Below, piece after piece: positions 9,008 to 17,809 of a stretch of DNA of 64,000 nt (positions are counted from its first letter, which is position 1; each line of letters begins with the position of its first letter). The notes beneath the pieces were generated by a model. The model did not search any database and was not told where the DNA came from. It saw only the letters and a program-made list of their open reading frames with translations. Made by a program: the position numbers and the translations under genes. The DNA lies in NCBI GenBank assembly GCA_964389755.1, contig CAYMEW010000021.1, forward strand, positions 11,673 through 75,672, read 5' to 3'. The DNA is from JBBSUQ01 sp964389755 (GTDB taxonomy: Bacteria; Bacteroidota; Bacteroidia; Flavobacteriales_D; Crocinitomicaceae).

Positions 9008-10447
9008 TCAGAACTCGGCATTGAGCGGAGTACGCGGAAAAGGGATGACATCCCGGATATTCCCCATACCGGTAACAAACATGATCATGCGTTCGAAACC
9101 CAGTCCGAATCCGGCATGCGGTACGCTTCCGAAACGACGCGTGTCGAGGTACCACCAGAGTTCTTCCTCGGGAATGTTAAATTCGGCACATTTTTCACGA
9201 AGTACGTCGAGGCGTTCTTCCCGTTGTGAGCCGCCCACGATCTCGCCGATCCCGGGGAATAAAACATCCATGGCGGCCACGGTTTTTCCGTCTTCATTAC
9301 GGCGCATATAAAATGCTTTGAAAGCTGCCGGGTAGTCGGTGATGATCACCGGACACTTAAACTCTTTCTCGACGAGGTAGCGCTCATGTTCACTTTGAAG
9401 GTCCGTTCCCCAGGACACTTCATATTTGAATTTCTTCTTTTTATACGGCGTCGAATTTTGGAGGATGTCGATCGCTTCAGTATAGCTGATGCGTTTGAAA
9501 TCGTTATTCACCACAAACTGCAATCGTTCAATAAGCGAAAGTTCATTGCGTTCGTTTTGCGGCTTAGACTGTTGTTCTTTTTCATCGCGCTCGTTGAGAA
9601 ACTGCAGATCGTCCTTGCAGTTCGTGAGCACGTAGTTACAAAGGTATTTCAGGAATTCCTCCGTGAGGTCCATGTTATCCTTCAGGTCGTTGAAAGCCAC
9701 TTCCGGTTCGATCATCCAGAATTCGGCCAGGTGACGCGACGTGTTGGAATTTTCAGCTCGGAAGGTCGGTCCGAATGTATATACCTGCCCCAGCGCCAAA
9801 GCGGCGAGTTCCGCCTCCAGCTGTCCGGACACCGTTAAATTTACCGGCTTTCCGAAAAAGTCTTCTTTGAAATCAATCTCTCCTGCCTCATTGAGCGGCG
9901 GATTTTTTGCATCGAGTGTGGTTACGCGAAACATTTCACCGGCACCTTCGGCATCCGATCCGGTGATTACCGGGGTATGCAGGTAATAAAATCCGCGTTC
10001 GTTGAAGAACTGATGAACGGCGAATGCCACGGCATGCCGAATTCGGAAAACCGCTCCGAAGGTATTGGTACGGAAGCGCAGGTGTGCCTGTTCGCGCAGG
10101 TATTCGAGTGAATGTTTTTTCGGTTGCATAACCGTCCGCTGTACCTCATCCGGGTTGGCTTCTCCGATCAGTTCGAGTTCATCTACGAGTAATTCTACCG
10201 CCTGACCCGAACCCTGTGAGGCGACCAGTGTTCCCGTAAGACCAACGGCGGAACCGACGGTCACTTTTCGTAAAACGGACTCTTCCAGTTTTTCAAAATC
10301 GACAACGGCCTGGAGATTATTGATCGTGGAACCGTCATTCAGTTGAATAAAGCGATTGCTTCGGAATGCGCGTACCCATCCTTTAACTTCCAGTTTTGAA
10401 CCGATCGGCTGGTCCTTCAATACGTCGGCGATTTTCGTCCGTTTCAT
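9008..10447 (-). CDS. asnS: asparaginyl-tRNA synthetase
   Basis: Class IIb synthetase that charges tRNA-Asn. The N-terminal OB fold (VKGWVRAFRSNRFIQLNDGS) is followed by the catalytic domain with motif 2 FRAENSNTSRHLAEFWMIEPE-like and motif 3 GFGLGFERMIMF. The NTSRHLAEFW segment separates AsnRS from AspRS. A TTG three codons upstream is in frame, but ATG at 10447 (MKRTKIADVL) gives the usual N-terminus and lies about 32 bases from an exact -7 element. It has about 480 residues, the normal length. Confidence 0.96.
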   Translation of the reverse strand: MKRTKIADVLKDQPIGSKLEVKGWVRAFRSNRFIQLNDGSTINNLQAVVDFEKLEESVLRKVTVGSAVGLTGTLVASQGSGQAVELLVDELELIGEANPDEVQRTVMQPKKHSLEYLREQAHLRFRTNTFGAVFRIRHAVAFAVHQFFNERGFYYLHTPVITGSDAEGAGEMFRVTTLDAKNPPLNEAGEIDFKEDFFGKPVNLTVSGQLEAELAALALGQVYTFGPTFRAENSNTSRHLAEFWMIEPEVAFNDLKDNMDLTEEFLKYLCNYVLTNCKDDLQFLNERDEKEQQSKPQNERNELSLIERLQFVVNNDFKRISYTEAIDILQNSTPYKKKKFKYEVSWGTDLQSEHERYLVEKEFKCPVIITDYPAAFKAFYMRRNEDGKTVAAMDVLFPGIGEIVGGSQREERLDVLREKCAEFNIPEEELWWYLDTRRFGSVPHAGFGLGFERMIMFVTGMGNIRDVIPFPRTPLNAEF

Positions 10448-10478
10448 GATCTTCAAAAAATTGAGGTTTCTTTTGCCG

Positions 10479-10486
10479 CAAAAATA
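10479..10486 (-). promoter_or_regulatory. Bacteroidota -7 element upstream of asnS
   Basis: The minus strand reads TATTTTTG, an exact TAnnTTTG match, about 32 bases upstream of the chosen asnS ATG. No clear -33 TTG at the right spacing was found. Confidence 0.55.
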
Positions 10487-10562
10487 GCAAGATTTTACTT
10501 AGTGAAAAGGTCGGCAGGAGCAGTTCACAAATTTCAGCGTTTCCTCAGAAATTCCTTAAAAA

Positions 10563-10931
10563 TCACTTCTTAAATATGAAGTAGACCGCCAGTACGAGGA
10601 AGGCGAACCCGATCAGGTGATTGATCCTGAAAGTCTCTGTTTTAAAGAAGAGCAGAGCGAATACCGTAAAAACCACAAGCGTAATGACTTCCTGGAGCAC
10701 TTTCAGCTGAACGAGGGAGAAAGGTCCGCCGTTTTCACGAAAACCGATTTTATTGGCCGGCACCTGGAAAAAATATTCGAAGAGTGCAATTCCCCAGCTG
10801 ACGAGGATGATCACAAAAAGTCCGGCTTTGGTAAACCATTTCCATTCGGCAAATTTCAGGTGCCCGTACCAGGCGAAGGTCATAAAGATGTTCGACATAA
10901 TCAGCAACAGGATGGTATAAACGGACTTCAT
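10563..10931 (-). CDS. DUF486 / DMT-type small membrane protein
   Basis: A 122-residue protein with four hydrophobic helices. The N-terminal IMSNIFMTFAWYGHLKF and the central ALFEYFFQVPANKIG, QLKVLQEVITL and VFALLFF segments are characteristic of DUF486, a small family in the drug/metabolite transporter clan. Members are about 110-120 residues and conserved in many Proteobacteria and Bacteroidota, with no established substrate. It stands alone between asnS and the 7TM protein gene. Confidence 0.85.
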   Translation of the reverse strand: MKSVYTILLLIMSNIFMTFAWYGHLKFAEWKWFTKAGLFVIILVSWGIALFEYFFQVPANKIGFRENGGPFSLVQLKVLQEVITLVVFTVFALLFFKTETFRINHLIGFAFLVLAVYFIFKK

Positions 10932-10995
10932 GACTCATGATTTAGGTTCGAAATTAAGATTCCGCCGGAAAAATCACGATAGGTATCCGAAAATT

Positions 10996-12036
10996 TTACC
11001 GCATCTCCGTTTTTTGTCTCCAGGAATACCGGCGAAGTAAAGCCAGCAGGAAAAAGAGAAGCTGCAAAATGATGCCGATCGTCAATCCCTGGGCCGCCAG
11101 CGTGGAAGGTTGCGAAAATCCCCAGTTTAAAGCCATGGTCATCAACATACCCGCCAGGTAAAAAGCCCATCCGAGTATATACAGCATGATCCACGGTTTC
11201 TTGTTGCGGAAAAAGTCAATGGTTGCGATGACGAACAGGTAGAGTACGAAACAAAGCGGGAAAACGCTGAAGAACCAAATGCCCGTATTGCGACTGAAAA
11301 AGATGGAAAAAAGGCTGATAACGAGCAAAACAGCGGTAAATATAACGGTACGCATATTTCGGACTCCATAGCCTAAAAAGGAACGCGAAAAGAGGAAAAT
11401 ACTCACGGCTACCAGGAAAAACAACAGGAAGGTGAGTTGAAAATAGGCATCCATACCATTGACAAACCACTTTTGTGCATAGCCCGAAACGAACAAATCT
11501 GACAAAAAGGAGGTGATCACAAAAAAACCGAAGAACAAAAACGTTTTCCGTCGCAGGAAGATGTAACCCATCAGCGCCGCAAAAAAGCAGAGGCCGTGAA
11601 CGGCCAGCAGCAGGATCCGTAAGTAGTTGACGCGTTGTTTCCACATTAAAAAATCACTCTCCCGGAAGATCGAGGCTTTAAAGCGCAACATAGAGTTTGC
11701 CGAAGCAACGAGAATGATGGGTTTTTCAGAGACCAGGGAATAAATTCCGGGGGCGACGGGCACCAGTGCTGTTCGCTGACCGTAATCCAGTTGATAAACG
11801 CGTACACGACAATAATACGTGTCTACGAAAAGAAGCTTCCCGCGGTCCTCCGGTGTCAACGGCAGCCGAAACACCCGTGGACGCAACGAAAAACCGCCGT
11901 TGTGGAGGTAAAATTTTTCACAATGTCCGGGCGTTTTGATGCAAGAGTGCCATTTTTCAACAGTTGCCAGATTCAATTTCGGAACAAACAAACTGAAAAT
12001 CAGCATCAAAAATAAAAGTACGTGGTTACGCGGCAT
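10996..12036 (-). CDS. 7TM sensor-like membrane protein without output domain
   Basis: The 346-residue protein has an N-terminal signal sequence, an extracytoplasmic region of about 110 residues (roughly 25-135) and then seven predicted transmembrane helices ending in a basic tail (RRYSWRQKTEMR). This is the architecture of 7TMR-DISM receptors, which normally continue into a histidine kinase or GGDEF domain. Here the protein stops right after the last helix. No kinase lies next to it. Possible roles are signal input for a separately encoded partner or something unrelated. Family assignment is by topology only. Confidence 0.55.
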   Translation of the reverse strand: MPRNHVLLFLMLIFSLFVPKLNLATVEKWHSCIKTPGHCEKFYLHNGGFSLRPRVFRLPLTPEDRGKLLFVDTYYCRVRVYQLDYGQRTALVPVAPGIYSLVSEKPIILVASANSMLRFKASIFRESDFLMWKQRVNYLRILLLAVHGLCFFAALMGYIFLRRKTFLFFGFFVITSFLSDLFVSGYAQKWFVNGMDAYFQLTFLLFFLVAVSIFLFSRSFLGYGVRNMRTVIFTAVLLVISLFSIFFSRNTGIWFFSVFPLCFVLYLFVIATIDFFRNKKPWIMLYILGWAFYLAGMLMTMALNWGFSQPSTLAAQGLTIGIILQLLFFLLALLRRYSWRQKTEMR

Positions 12037-12071
12037 GCGATCGATGTTTAAGCACTTTCAGAAGGTTTTAG

Positions 12072-12079
12072 CGAAAGTA
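12072..12079 (-). promoter_or_regulatory. possible -7 element upstream of the 7TM protein gene
   Basis: The minus strand reads TACTTTCG, one mismatch from TAnnTTTG, about 36 bases before the ATG at 12036. A weak candidate. Confidence 0.35.
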
Positions 12080-12140
12080 TGAAATTCCCGGATAAAGCCC
12101 TAATTCTGTTTTTCTTCCAGAAAGAATACAACGATTCCCC

Positions 12141-12431
12141 TTATTCAAAACGCCTCAGCCTGTTTTGCAGGCGCTTCAGTTCTTCCTCCTGTCTTTGGAG
12201 GCGCTTCAACAAACGAAGAATTATATCGATCCCTTCGGGGTTCACGTTCAGTTCGTAATACATGCCGATTACGGTTTCAGCCTTTCGCAGTGCCCGCTCG
12301 CTGAGGTATTCCGTATTTTCACGTACGGTGATTTCGATTAGTTCATAATTTCGCAGTTCGCGAATAAGCGACAGTTCCACATTGTGCAACTTACAAAATT
12401 GGTCTATCCTGATCCATTCTACTTCTGCCAT
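12141..12431 (-). CDS. CbpM-like chaperone modulator (MerR-type fold)
   Basis: The 96-residue protein has a MerR-like N-terminal helical region (IRIDQFCKLHNVELSLIRELRNYELIEI) and a C-terminal coiled coil (RLLKRLQRQEEELKRLQNRL). This is the pattern of CbpM, which binds the J-domain of CbpA and inhibits its co-chaperone and DNA-binding activity in E. coli. It starts 3 bases after the CbpA-like gene, which supports the identification. It is short but complete. Confidence 0.8.
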   Translation of the reverse strand: MAEVEWIRIDQFCKLHNVELSLIRELRNYELIEITVRENTEYLSERALRKAETVIGMYYELNVNPEGIDIILRLLKRLQRQEEELKRLQNRLRRFE

Positions 12432-12434
12432 AGC

Positions 12435-13358
12435 TTATTTCTTTTTAGCGAGTTCTCTGAATAATTCTTTTTCACGATCGGTCAGGTTCTGAGGAATTTT
12501 CACCTGGTAGGTCACATAGAGATCGCCGTGCTCGCTCTCCTTCTTATACTTTGTAAAGCCTTTTCCGCGTAACTTGACCTTTGTCCCGTTCTGCGTTTCG
12601 GCCGGAACTTTCAGCTTCACCTTACCACTCAGCGTTTCGAGTGTGATCTCTCCGCCGAGAACGGCTGTGTAAAGGTCGATCTCCTCCGTTATGTACAGGT
12701 CGTCTCCTTCCCGTTTATACCGCGAATGGTTGGCGATGGAGAAAGTAATGTAAAGATCGCCGTTCGGCCCGCCGTTCATGCCGGGTGCACCGTGATTCTT
12801 AATGCGAATGGTCTGCCCGTTCTCGACACCTGCCGGAATCGTCAGCCGGATCTGTTTGCCATTCACGGTAAGCGTTCGTTTTTCGGAGGTAAAAACGTCT
12901 TCGAGGTTGAGATTCAGTTCTGCACTCAGATCGTGCCCTTTAAACTGGTTTCGCGTATAGGAACCTGACCTTCCTCCACCGGAAAAACCACCCTGGGAGA
13001 ATCCGCCCTGACCGAACATGGACTCGAAGAAATCTGAAAAACCTTCAAAATCAGAAGAAGAATAAGTTTGCCGGCCCTGGCCTGAACCCGGACGCGGACC
13101 GCCGCCGTAGCCGGCCTGTTCGAACTGGTCGGCATGCTTCCAGTTTTCACCGTACTGGTCGTATTTTTTACGTTTCTCCGGATCTCCGAGCACTTCGTTC
13201 GCTTCGTTGATCTCCTGGAATTTCCGTTTTGCTTCCTCGTCGTTCGGATTGATGTCCGGGTGGTATTTACGCGCCAGTTTGCGGTAGGCTTTTTTAATGT
13301 CCTGCTCACTGGCTTTTTTGTCCACTCCCAGAATTTTGTAATAATCGATGTAGGGCAT
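12435..13358 (-). CDS. CbpA-like DnaJ-family co-chaperone
   Basis: A type II J-domain protein. The J-domain (residues 1-70) contains the essential HPD in KYHPDINPND, which stimulates the DnaK ATPase. Then come a Gly/Phe-rich region (about 85-140) and two C-terminal substrate-binding beta domains (DLSAELNLNLEDVF, GAPGMNGGPNGDLYI). There is no CxxCxGxG zinc finger, separating it from DnaJ. The start is set at ATG 13358 (MPYIDYYKILGV), because J-domain proteins begin there; the frame is open 14 codons further up. Paired with CbpM. Confidence 0.9.
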   Translation of the reverse strand: MPYIDYYKILGVDKKASEQDIKKAYRKLARKYHPDINPNDEEAKRKFQEINEANEVLGDPEKRKKYDQYGENWKHADQFEQAGYGGGPRPGSGQGRQTYSSSDFEGFSDFFESMFGQGGFSQGGFSGGGRSGSYTRNQFKGHDLSAELNLNLEDVFTSEKRTLTVNGKQIRLTIPAGVENGQTIRIKNHGAPGMNGGPNGDLYITFSIANHSRYKREGDDLYITEEIDLYTAVLGGEITLETLSGKVKLKVPAETQNGTKVKLRGKGFTKYKKESEHGDLYVTYQVKIPQNLTDREKELFRELAKKK

Positions 13359-13537
13359 TGCTGCGAATCTTTTGACGTTATCTGTTAAAATAATAAACAA
13401 TACTTCATTTTTAAAAGTTCATTTTCGGAAAACTGATGAAGATCAGGAATTGTCCGAATTCCCGTTCGTCCCGTTTTCAGTCGATTTTTAAGTGTCATTT
13501 TTTCCTAAAAAGAAGTTTCTTTGTATCAAAAAAATCC

Positions 13538-14689
13538 GTGCGTAAACTACTCGCTTCCCTGTTTTTAATCGTTTCGCCTGCCGCATTCACACAGATCACG
13601 GTCAAACCGAAAGACAGTACCGACCTGACTTTTACCGGAACGCGGATCAATCCGTACTCCATTGAATACGATTCCACCGGAAAAATACTGGTAAGCGCAT
13701 ACGTGGATACCTATTATGGATACTACAGTGATCAGGAAACGACTGCGGGCTACGTCAAGTTCCCGACGATTTCCCCGAGAAGCGGGCAATTCGGACTGAA
13801 TATCGCACAGGTATCGGCAAAATACCAGTCGGCGCGCTTTCGGGGTGTGGGAACCGTCTTTTTCGGAGATGTCGCCAATTCAGCCTGGTCACCGAAATAC
13901 AACATGATCCAGGAAGCAAATGCGGGATTCCGGATCGCCGGAAAGTTCTGGCTCGATGCCGGTTTTTTTCGGACGCATATCGGGCTCGAATCGATCCAGC
14001 CGCGGGAAAACATTGCCATCTCCCTGGCCACAACCACCTATTTTGAACCGTATTACCTGAGCGGAGCCAAACTGTCTTACGAGCCTTCCGATAAGTGGAC
14101 GTTTCAGGTGAATGCTTTTAACGGCTTCAACAACTTCGTGGATAACAACGCCAACAAAATGTTCGGTGTTTCGGTGGCCCACAATCCGACCAAAAACTTC
14201 AACATTACCCTGAGCTCCGTGGTCTGCGACGAAAGTCCGGACGGTTTTCCGCAGGCACAGACACGCAGCTACACCAACCTCATCTCGATCTTCCGTTCGA
14301 ACCGCACCACGATCGGTTTTGAGGTCAATTACGGCCTGCAATCGCATACGAAACTGTCCGACAGCACACAAACGGCTCAGATGTTCAGCACCTTGCTCGC
14401 GGGCAAATACCGTTTTACAACAAAGTGGGCCGGATACGGGCGTGTGGAATATTTCAGCGATCCCGACGAGATGCTCACCGGACCGGTTGAAAACGAACTG
14501 CACCAGTTGATCGGCCTGGACATTTTCGGGATCACGGCCGGTGTGGAGTTCAAACCGATCCCAAACAGCTACGTCAGGCTGGAAGGGCGTTTACTCAACA
14601 CCGAACCCGGCGAAATGATCTTCCTGCAAAACGGATCGTACACCAGTCAGCGCTACGAGGTACTCTTCGGCATGGGCCTGTGGTTCTGA
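13538..14689 (+). CDS. outer-membrane beta-barrel protein (BBP2-like porin)
   Basis: The mature protein is rich in alternating aromatic beta strands (SAYVDTYYGYYSD, GLNIAQVSAKYQS, FGVSVAHNPTKNFNITLS) and ends in Trp-Phe, as expected for a barrel. The pattern resembles the Bacteroidota putative beta-barrel porin-2 family. An ATG 34 codons upstream (13436) opens the frame, but GTG at 13538 gives a clean signal peptide (RKLLASLFLIVSPAAFTQ), so I prefer the GTG start. It is convergent with the cytochrome/anti-sigma gene; its stop abuts that gene's terminator. Substrate unknown. Confidence 0.7.
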   Translation: MRKLLASLFLIVSPAAFTQITVKPKDSTDLTFTGTRINPYSIEYDSTGKILVSAYVDTYYGYYSDQETTAGYVKFPTISPRSGQFGLNIAQVSAKYQSARFRGVGTVFFGDVANSAWSPKYNMIQEANAGFRIAGKFWLDAGFFRTHIGLESIQPRENIAISLATTTYFEPYYLSGAKLSYEPSDKWTFQVNAFNGFNNFVDNNANKMFGVSVAHNPTKNFNITLSSVVCDESPDGFPQAQTRSYTNLISIFRSNRTTIGFEVNYGLQSHTKLSDSTQTAQMFSTLLAGKYRFTTKWAGYGRVEYFSDPDEMLTGPVENELHQLIGLDIFGITAGVEFKPIPNSYVRLEGRLLNTEPGEMIFLQNGSYTSQRYEVLFGMGLWF

Positions 14690-14725
14690 AAAAAATGCGG
14701 AGCCCCGTTTTACAGAAGGCCCCGC
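14689..14725 (-). terminator. intrinsic terminator of the sigma/cytochrome operon
   Basis: On the minus strand GCGGGGCC and GGCTCCGC pair into an 8-bp stem with one G-U pair, followed by A and a run of seven or more T. The T-run overlaps the stop codon of the convergent barrel gene. It lies about 67 bases past the end of the 770-residue protein gene. Confidence 0.6.
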
Positions 14726-14791
14726 TATGGTGGTTACGTTGTTTACTTTTTTAGTTCAGATTCCGAAGGGCTTGGCCGATTGAAAGCTTAC

Positions 14792-17104
14792 TCACTGATC
14801 AAAATCCTGTTCCGAATTATAGCAACCCGGAAATACGCGTGACCGCACCTGCTGCCTGAAACGTTGTTCTTCACGGCGTTTCTTTTGCTCCAGATAATCG
14901 GCCTGCTCCCCTTTCCAGAATTTAAACTGACTTTTGAAGTTGTGATGATCCGAACCGTTTGTTAGCAACTTGTCAAGCTGATCCCGGAGTTGTTTATCGG
15001 AAACAGCCTGTAATGTAACTTTGCGCCGGTTCAGCGAAAATGGATCGCCGGATGTAAGTGTGAAGAGTTTATCTTCCCCGACACCCACAATGATTAGGTC
15101 GTAGTGAATGGAGTCGTTCAAAGAACGTGTAATTGTGCCGTCAACGGCTTCGATGCGTTCAAAATTGGCGAGTTTGTCCGGGACGAAGTAAGCATACAAC
15201 TTCAGTAATTTTTCCGTATTTTCAATTTCAAACCGGGTTTCCGTATAGGATAATTTAGCCGTGCGGCCCGTTTCCGGATCGGTGTAAGTCGCGGATTTTC
15301 GGGTAAACGTTGCGTTGGCGACAAAGGCATCCAGGTTATAGGCACCCACACCCGTAACGGTTGCTCCCACGGATGCAGAAGTCAACGTCCGGATCGCCAT
15401 GCCGTTCTTTTTCCCCAATTGTTTACACACAATGTTCATATTCAGGTTATATTCCTGACGGAAATTTTCCAAATTTCGGGCGAGTTCCGTTCGGGCATCA
15501 TTTTCACGCAGGCCGGCAATTTTCCGGTCAAAAGCGTCTTCCACGCGTTTCTTTGATTTTTTCCGGGTTTCATCCAACTGCTTTAGGGAGTTAACCGAGT
15601 TCCTGTAAAGTTTGGCCAGGTTATCCAGGTGCGGATTGTCCGGGTTTACCATTCCAACCTGTTCAGCTGCAAAATCCAGGAACTGCGGATATCCCATATC
15701 CGCCGCGAATTCGTCGATGCGCCACATGGATGCTTTCAGGTTATCGAGGTAAAGTTTCAATAATTTTGGGTCCGACGTTTCATGGATTACCTGCATGCGT
15801 TTTTCAAAATCTTTCGTTGCCAGCAGCGTGTTGTTAAATTCGTTTTTCCAGAAACCAAGTACCTGCGATGGCGGAATTCCACACTCTGAATTACCGGTTC
15901 CGTCCACATAATCGAAAATCGCATCGATCTCCTCATTGGAAAGGTCCTCAAAAAAGGACATGGCGGTCGGTGACCAGGTTGATGCATATTGGGCATACGG
16001 ATCATTCGCGGCAGCCATCGACCAGTTTCTCACCCAGTCATAGATCGAACCGGGCTTTGCGCCACCTTTTTGCCACTTTACACGTACACCGGCAAGTTTC
16101 GGTCCCGTCGAGTTTTTATGAAGCTGATGACAGCTTGCACATTTTAAGTCGAAGAGTTGTCCGCCCATATCCGCACTAAGTGTGTCCCGACCCGCAAACA
16201 TCATCGCCGCTTCGCTTACGGCCCGGAAATCCTCGAAACTCAGATACAGGCTGTCGCGCGATTTTTTGGCTTTCAACCAGCGCAGCGAATCCAGTAGCGG
16301 TTCGTAGCCGGGCGGATAGAAATCCAGTTCCTCCATGTCGGCCGGAAGCGGTAACTTTTCAAGGTGTTTTGCGGATTGCCAGTCAATCAGTTCTCCATTT
16401 TTGACGCCCTTGAAAATACGCAGATCTCCATCGTATTCGTCTACGGGAACCTGGACATATAATCCTTTCTCCGGGTTTATTTCCAGGGGTTTTCCTTCGT
16501 CGCTAAAAGCATGCACGGCAAACATTCCCTTAGTCCTTAAACTGCGTTCACCGGACTTTGTATTGAGTCCTGCCCGTACAATTTCCGCAGCGTCCAGTGC
16601 TTCCTGCAAACGAATCACATATTCTCCCGAATAGGGTTTACCATTTTCCAAAAAGGACCCTTCTACCACGGACAGTAAAATTCCTTTATCGGATACGAAT
16701 ATTTCCGCCCCCGAACCTTTAAAAAATTGCACGGGTGTACGATCAAAAGACGGTTTTTCATCGAGTTTTTCGCGGAGCGCCATGTCCACACTGGCCGAGT
16801 GACTTTCACCGGAAGCAGCGTTCGCATACACCCAGATCGCCACAGCACTTATCAATAGCGATAATCCGATCAGCACCCACTTCATCAGGCGTTTGAAGTG
16901 ATAGCTTCGGGCTACTTTTTGAACGCGCAGGCGTGTTCCGGCACGAACGATCGCTTCGCAGAGATTTTGCTGCAACTGCACCTGTTCCCGAAATTGTTCA
17001 TTGGTTTCCATCCGTGACCGTATTTTCTGCATATCCGGCTCATCGAGTTCCCCGTTCAGGAACTGATCGATCAGGCGCGTGAGTGCGAGCGAGTTCAGTT
17101 CCAT
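14792..17104 (-). CDS. membrane-anchored anti-sigma-like protein with cytochrome c domain
   Basis: This 770-residue protein begins with a cytoplasmic helical segment of about 70 residues like an anti-sigma domain (LNGELDEPDMQKIRSRM), then one transmembrane helix (about 73-95). The extracytoplasmic part has a beta-rich domain with ENGKPYSGEYVIRLQE (126-245), a c-type cytochrome domain with heme motif CASCH at 322-326 and possible distal Met382, a helical domain starting ATKDFEKRMQ (about 422-500), a charged helical linker (510-560) and a C-terminal domain starting GAYNLDAF (about 587-700). The first codons overlap the sigma gene by 10 bases. Likely membrane partner of that sigma factor; heme sensing is inference. 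No family name is known to me. Confidence 0.65.
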   Translation of the reverse strand: MELNSLALTRLIDQFLNGELDEPDMQKIRSRMETNEQFREQVQLQQNLCEAIVRAGTRLRVQKVARSYHFKRLMKWVLIGLSLLISAVAIWVYANAASGESHSASVDMALREKLDEKPSFDRTPVQFFKGSGAEIFVSDKGILLSVVEGSFLENGKPYSGEYVIRLQEALDAAEIVRAGLNTKSGERSLRTKGMFAVHAFSDEGKPLEINPEKGLYVQVPVDEYDGDLRIFKGVKNGELIDWQSAKHLEKLPLPADMEELDFYPPGYEPLLDSLRWLKAKKSRDSLYLSFEDFRAVSEAAMMFAGRDTLSADMGGQLFDLKCASCHQLHKNSTGPKLAGVRVKWQKGGAKPGSIYDWVRNWSMAAANDPYAQYASTWSPTAMSFFEDLSNEEIDAIFDYVDGTGNSECGIPPSQVLGFWKNEFNNTLLATKDFEKRMQVIHETSDPKLLKLYLDNLKASMWRIDEFAADMGYPQFLDFAAEQVGMVNPDNPHLDNLAKLYRNSVNSLKQLDETRKKSKKRVEDAFDRKIAGLRENDARTELARNLENFRQEYNLNMNIVCKQLGKKNGMAIRTLTSASVGATVTGVGAYNLDAFVANATFTRKSATYTDPETGRTAKLSYTETRFEIENTEKLLKLYAYFVPDKLANFERIEAVDGTITRSLNDSIHYDLIIVGVGEDKLFTLTSGDPFSLNRRKVTLQAVSDKQLRDQLDKLLTNGSDHHNFKSQFKFWKGEQADYLEQKKRREEQRFRQQVRSRVFPGCYNSEQDFDQ

Positions 17105-17622
17105 TCTTCGTTTGCTGTTGATTCGATTACAAGTTCTTTGGCTTTTTGCAGACAGCGATACTTTTGTGCCTTGGCTACTTTGTCATTGCGCAGGTCGAGT
17201 TTACGGGCAATGTCAACCATGTTCATGCTGCAGGCATAGAAAAAGTGCAATAATTTCCGACACTGATCACCGAGTTTGCGGATGGCCTTTTCCATTTGAG
17301 CCAGGCGTGTTTCACGTTGTAACCATTCCTCTTCTTCCGGTTCGGGTAAAGGTTCTGAGATTTCCCGCTTCGATTCTTTTTGCAATTTGCGGGCCTGGTT
17401 GTACCACAGAAATTTGCAGGTTTTCAACACATAGAAAAAGGGGTCCGTGTCGAGGTGAAAATCGGGTTCTGCCGTTTTGCGGCACAGGATGATCAGCGCT
17501 TCCTGGAAAATATCTTCTGCCCGGGATCGCTCGCAGCCCATTCCGCGCAGTAAATTCCGGACTTCGGGCCAGCGTTTGTAAATGCGCTTTAATTCATGGT
17601 CGGTGACGGTTTGTACTTCCAT
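17095..17622 (-). CDS. sigma-70-family (ECF-like) RNA polymerase sigma factor
   Basis: The 175-residue protein has region 2 (RSRAEDIFQEALIILCRK) and region 4 with a helix-turn-helix (MNMVDIARKLDLRNDKVAKAQKYRCLQKA), the two-domain layout of ECF sigma factors. Its gene overlaps the membrane-anchored partner gene by 10 bases, the usual arrangement for a sigma/anti-sigma pair. It is a paralogue of the sigma factor at 19387-19944: both have a long variable linker and end region 4 with AK-x-QKY-x-CL. No clear TAnnTTTG element was found upstream, which could reflect autoregulation through its own promoter type. Confidence 0.85.
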   Translation of the reverse strand: MEVQTVTDHELKRIYKRWPEVRNLLRGMGCERSRAEDIFQEALIILCRKTAEPDFHLDTDPFFYVLKTCKFLWYNQARKLQKESKREISEPLPEPEEEEWLQRETRLAQMEKAIRKLGDQCRKLLHFFYACSMNMVDIARKLDLRNDKVAKAQKYRCLQKAKELVIESTANEEWN

Positions 17623-17809
17623 TTTTAATGTTTTGTTTTCCGTTCGTTGTGATTAGATGTTCAAAAATGAAAAAGGTAAACCGATTTTTTCGAAATTATT
17701 CCTGAAAAAAGATTTGAAGCTACCCCAATACAAATTGAAATGACTCTGTATCATTTGCTTTCGCACTAAATGCTTTTTTGTATTTTTAGAACTTAATTAT
17801 TTCACGGCT

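Noticed and set aside
13436..13537. ATG 13436 as start of the outer-membrane barrel protein
   Set aside because: It would add 34 residues rich in Cys, Arg and Ser before the signal peptide; the GTG at 13538 gives a normal signal sequence.
13889..14503. 204-codon minus-strand frame within the outer-membrane barrel gene
   Set aside because: It is a shadow frame; the plus-strand barrel has a signal peptide and a consistent beta-strand pattern.
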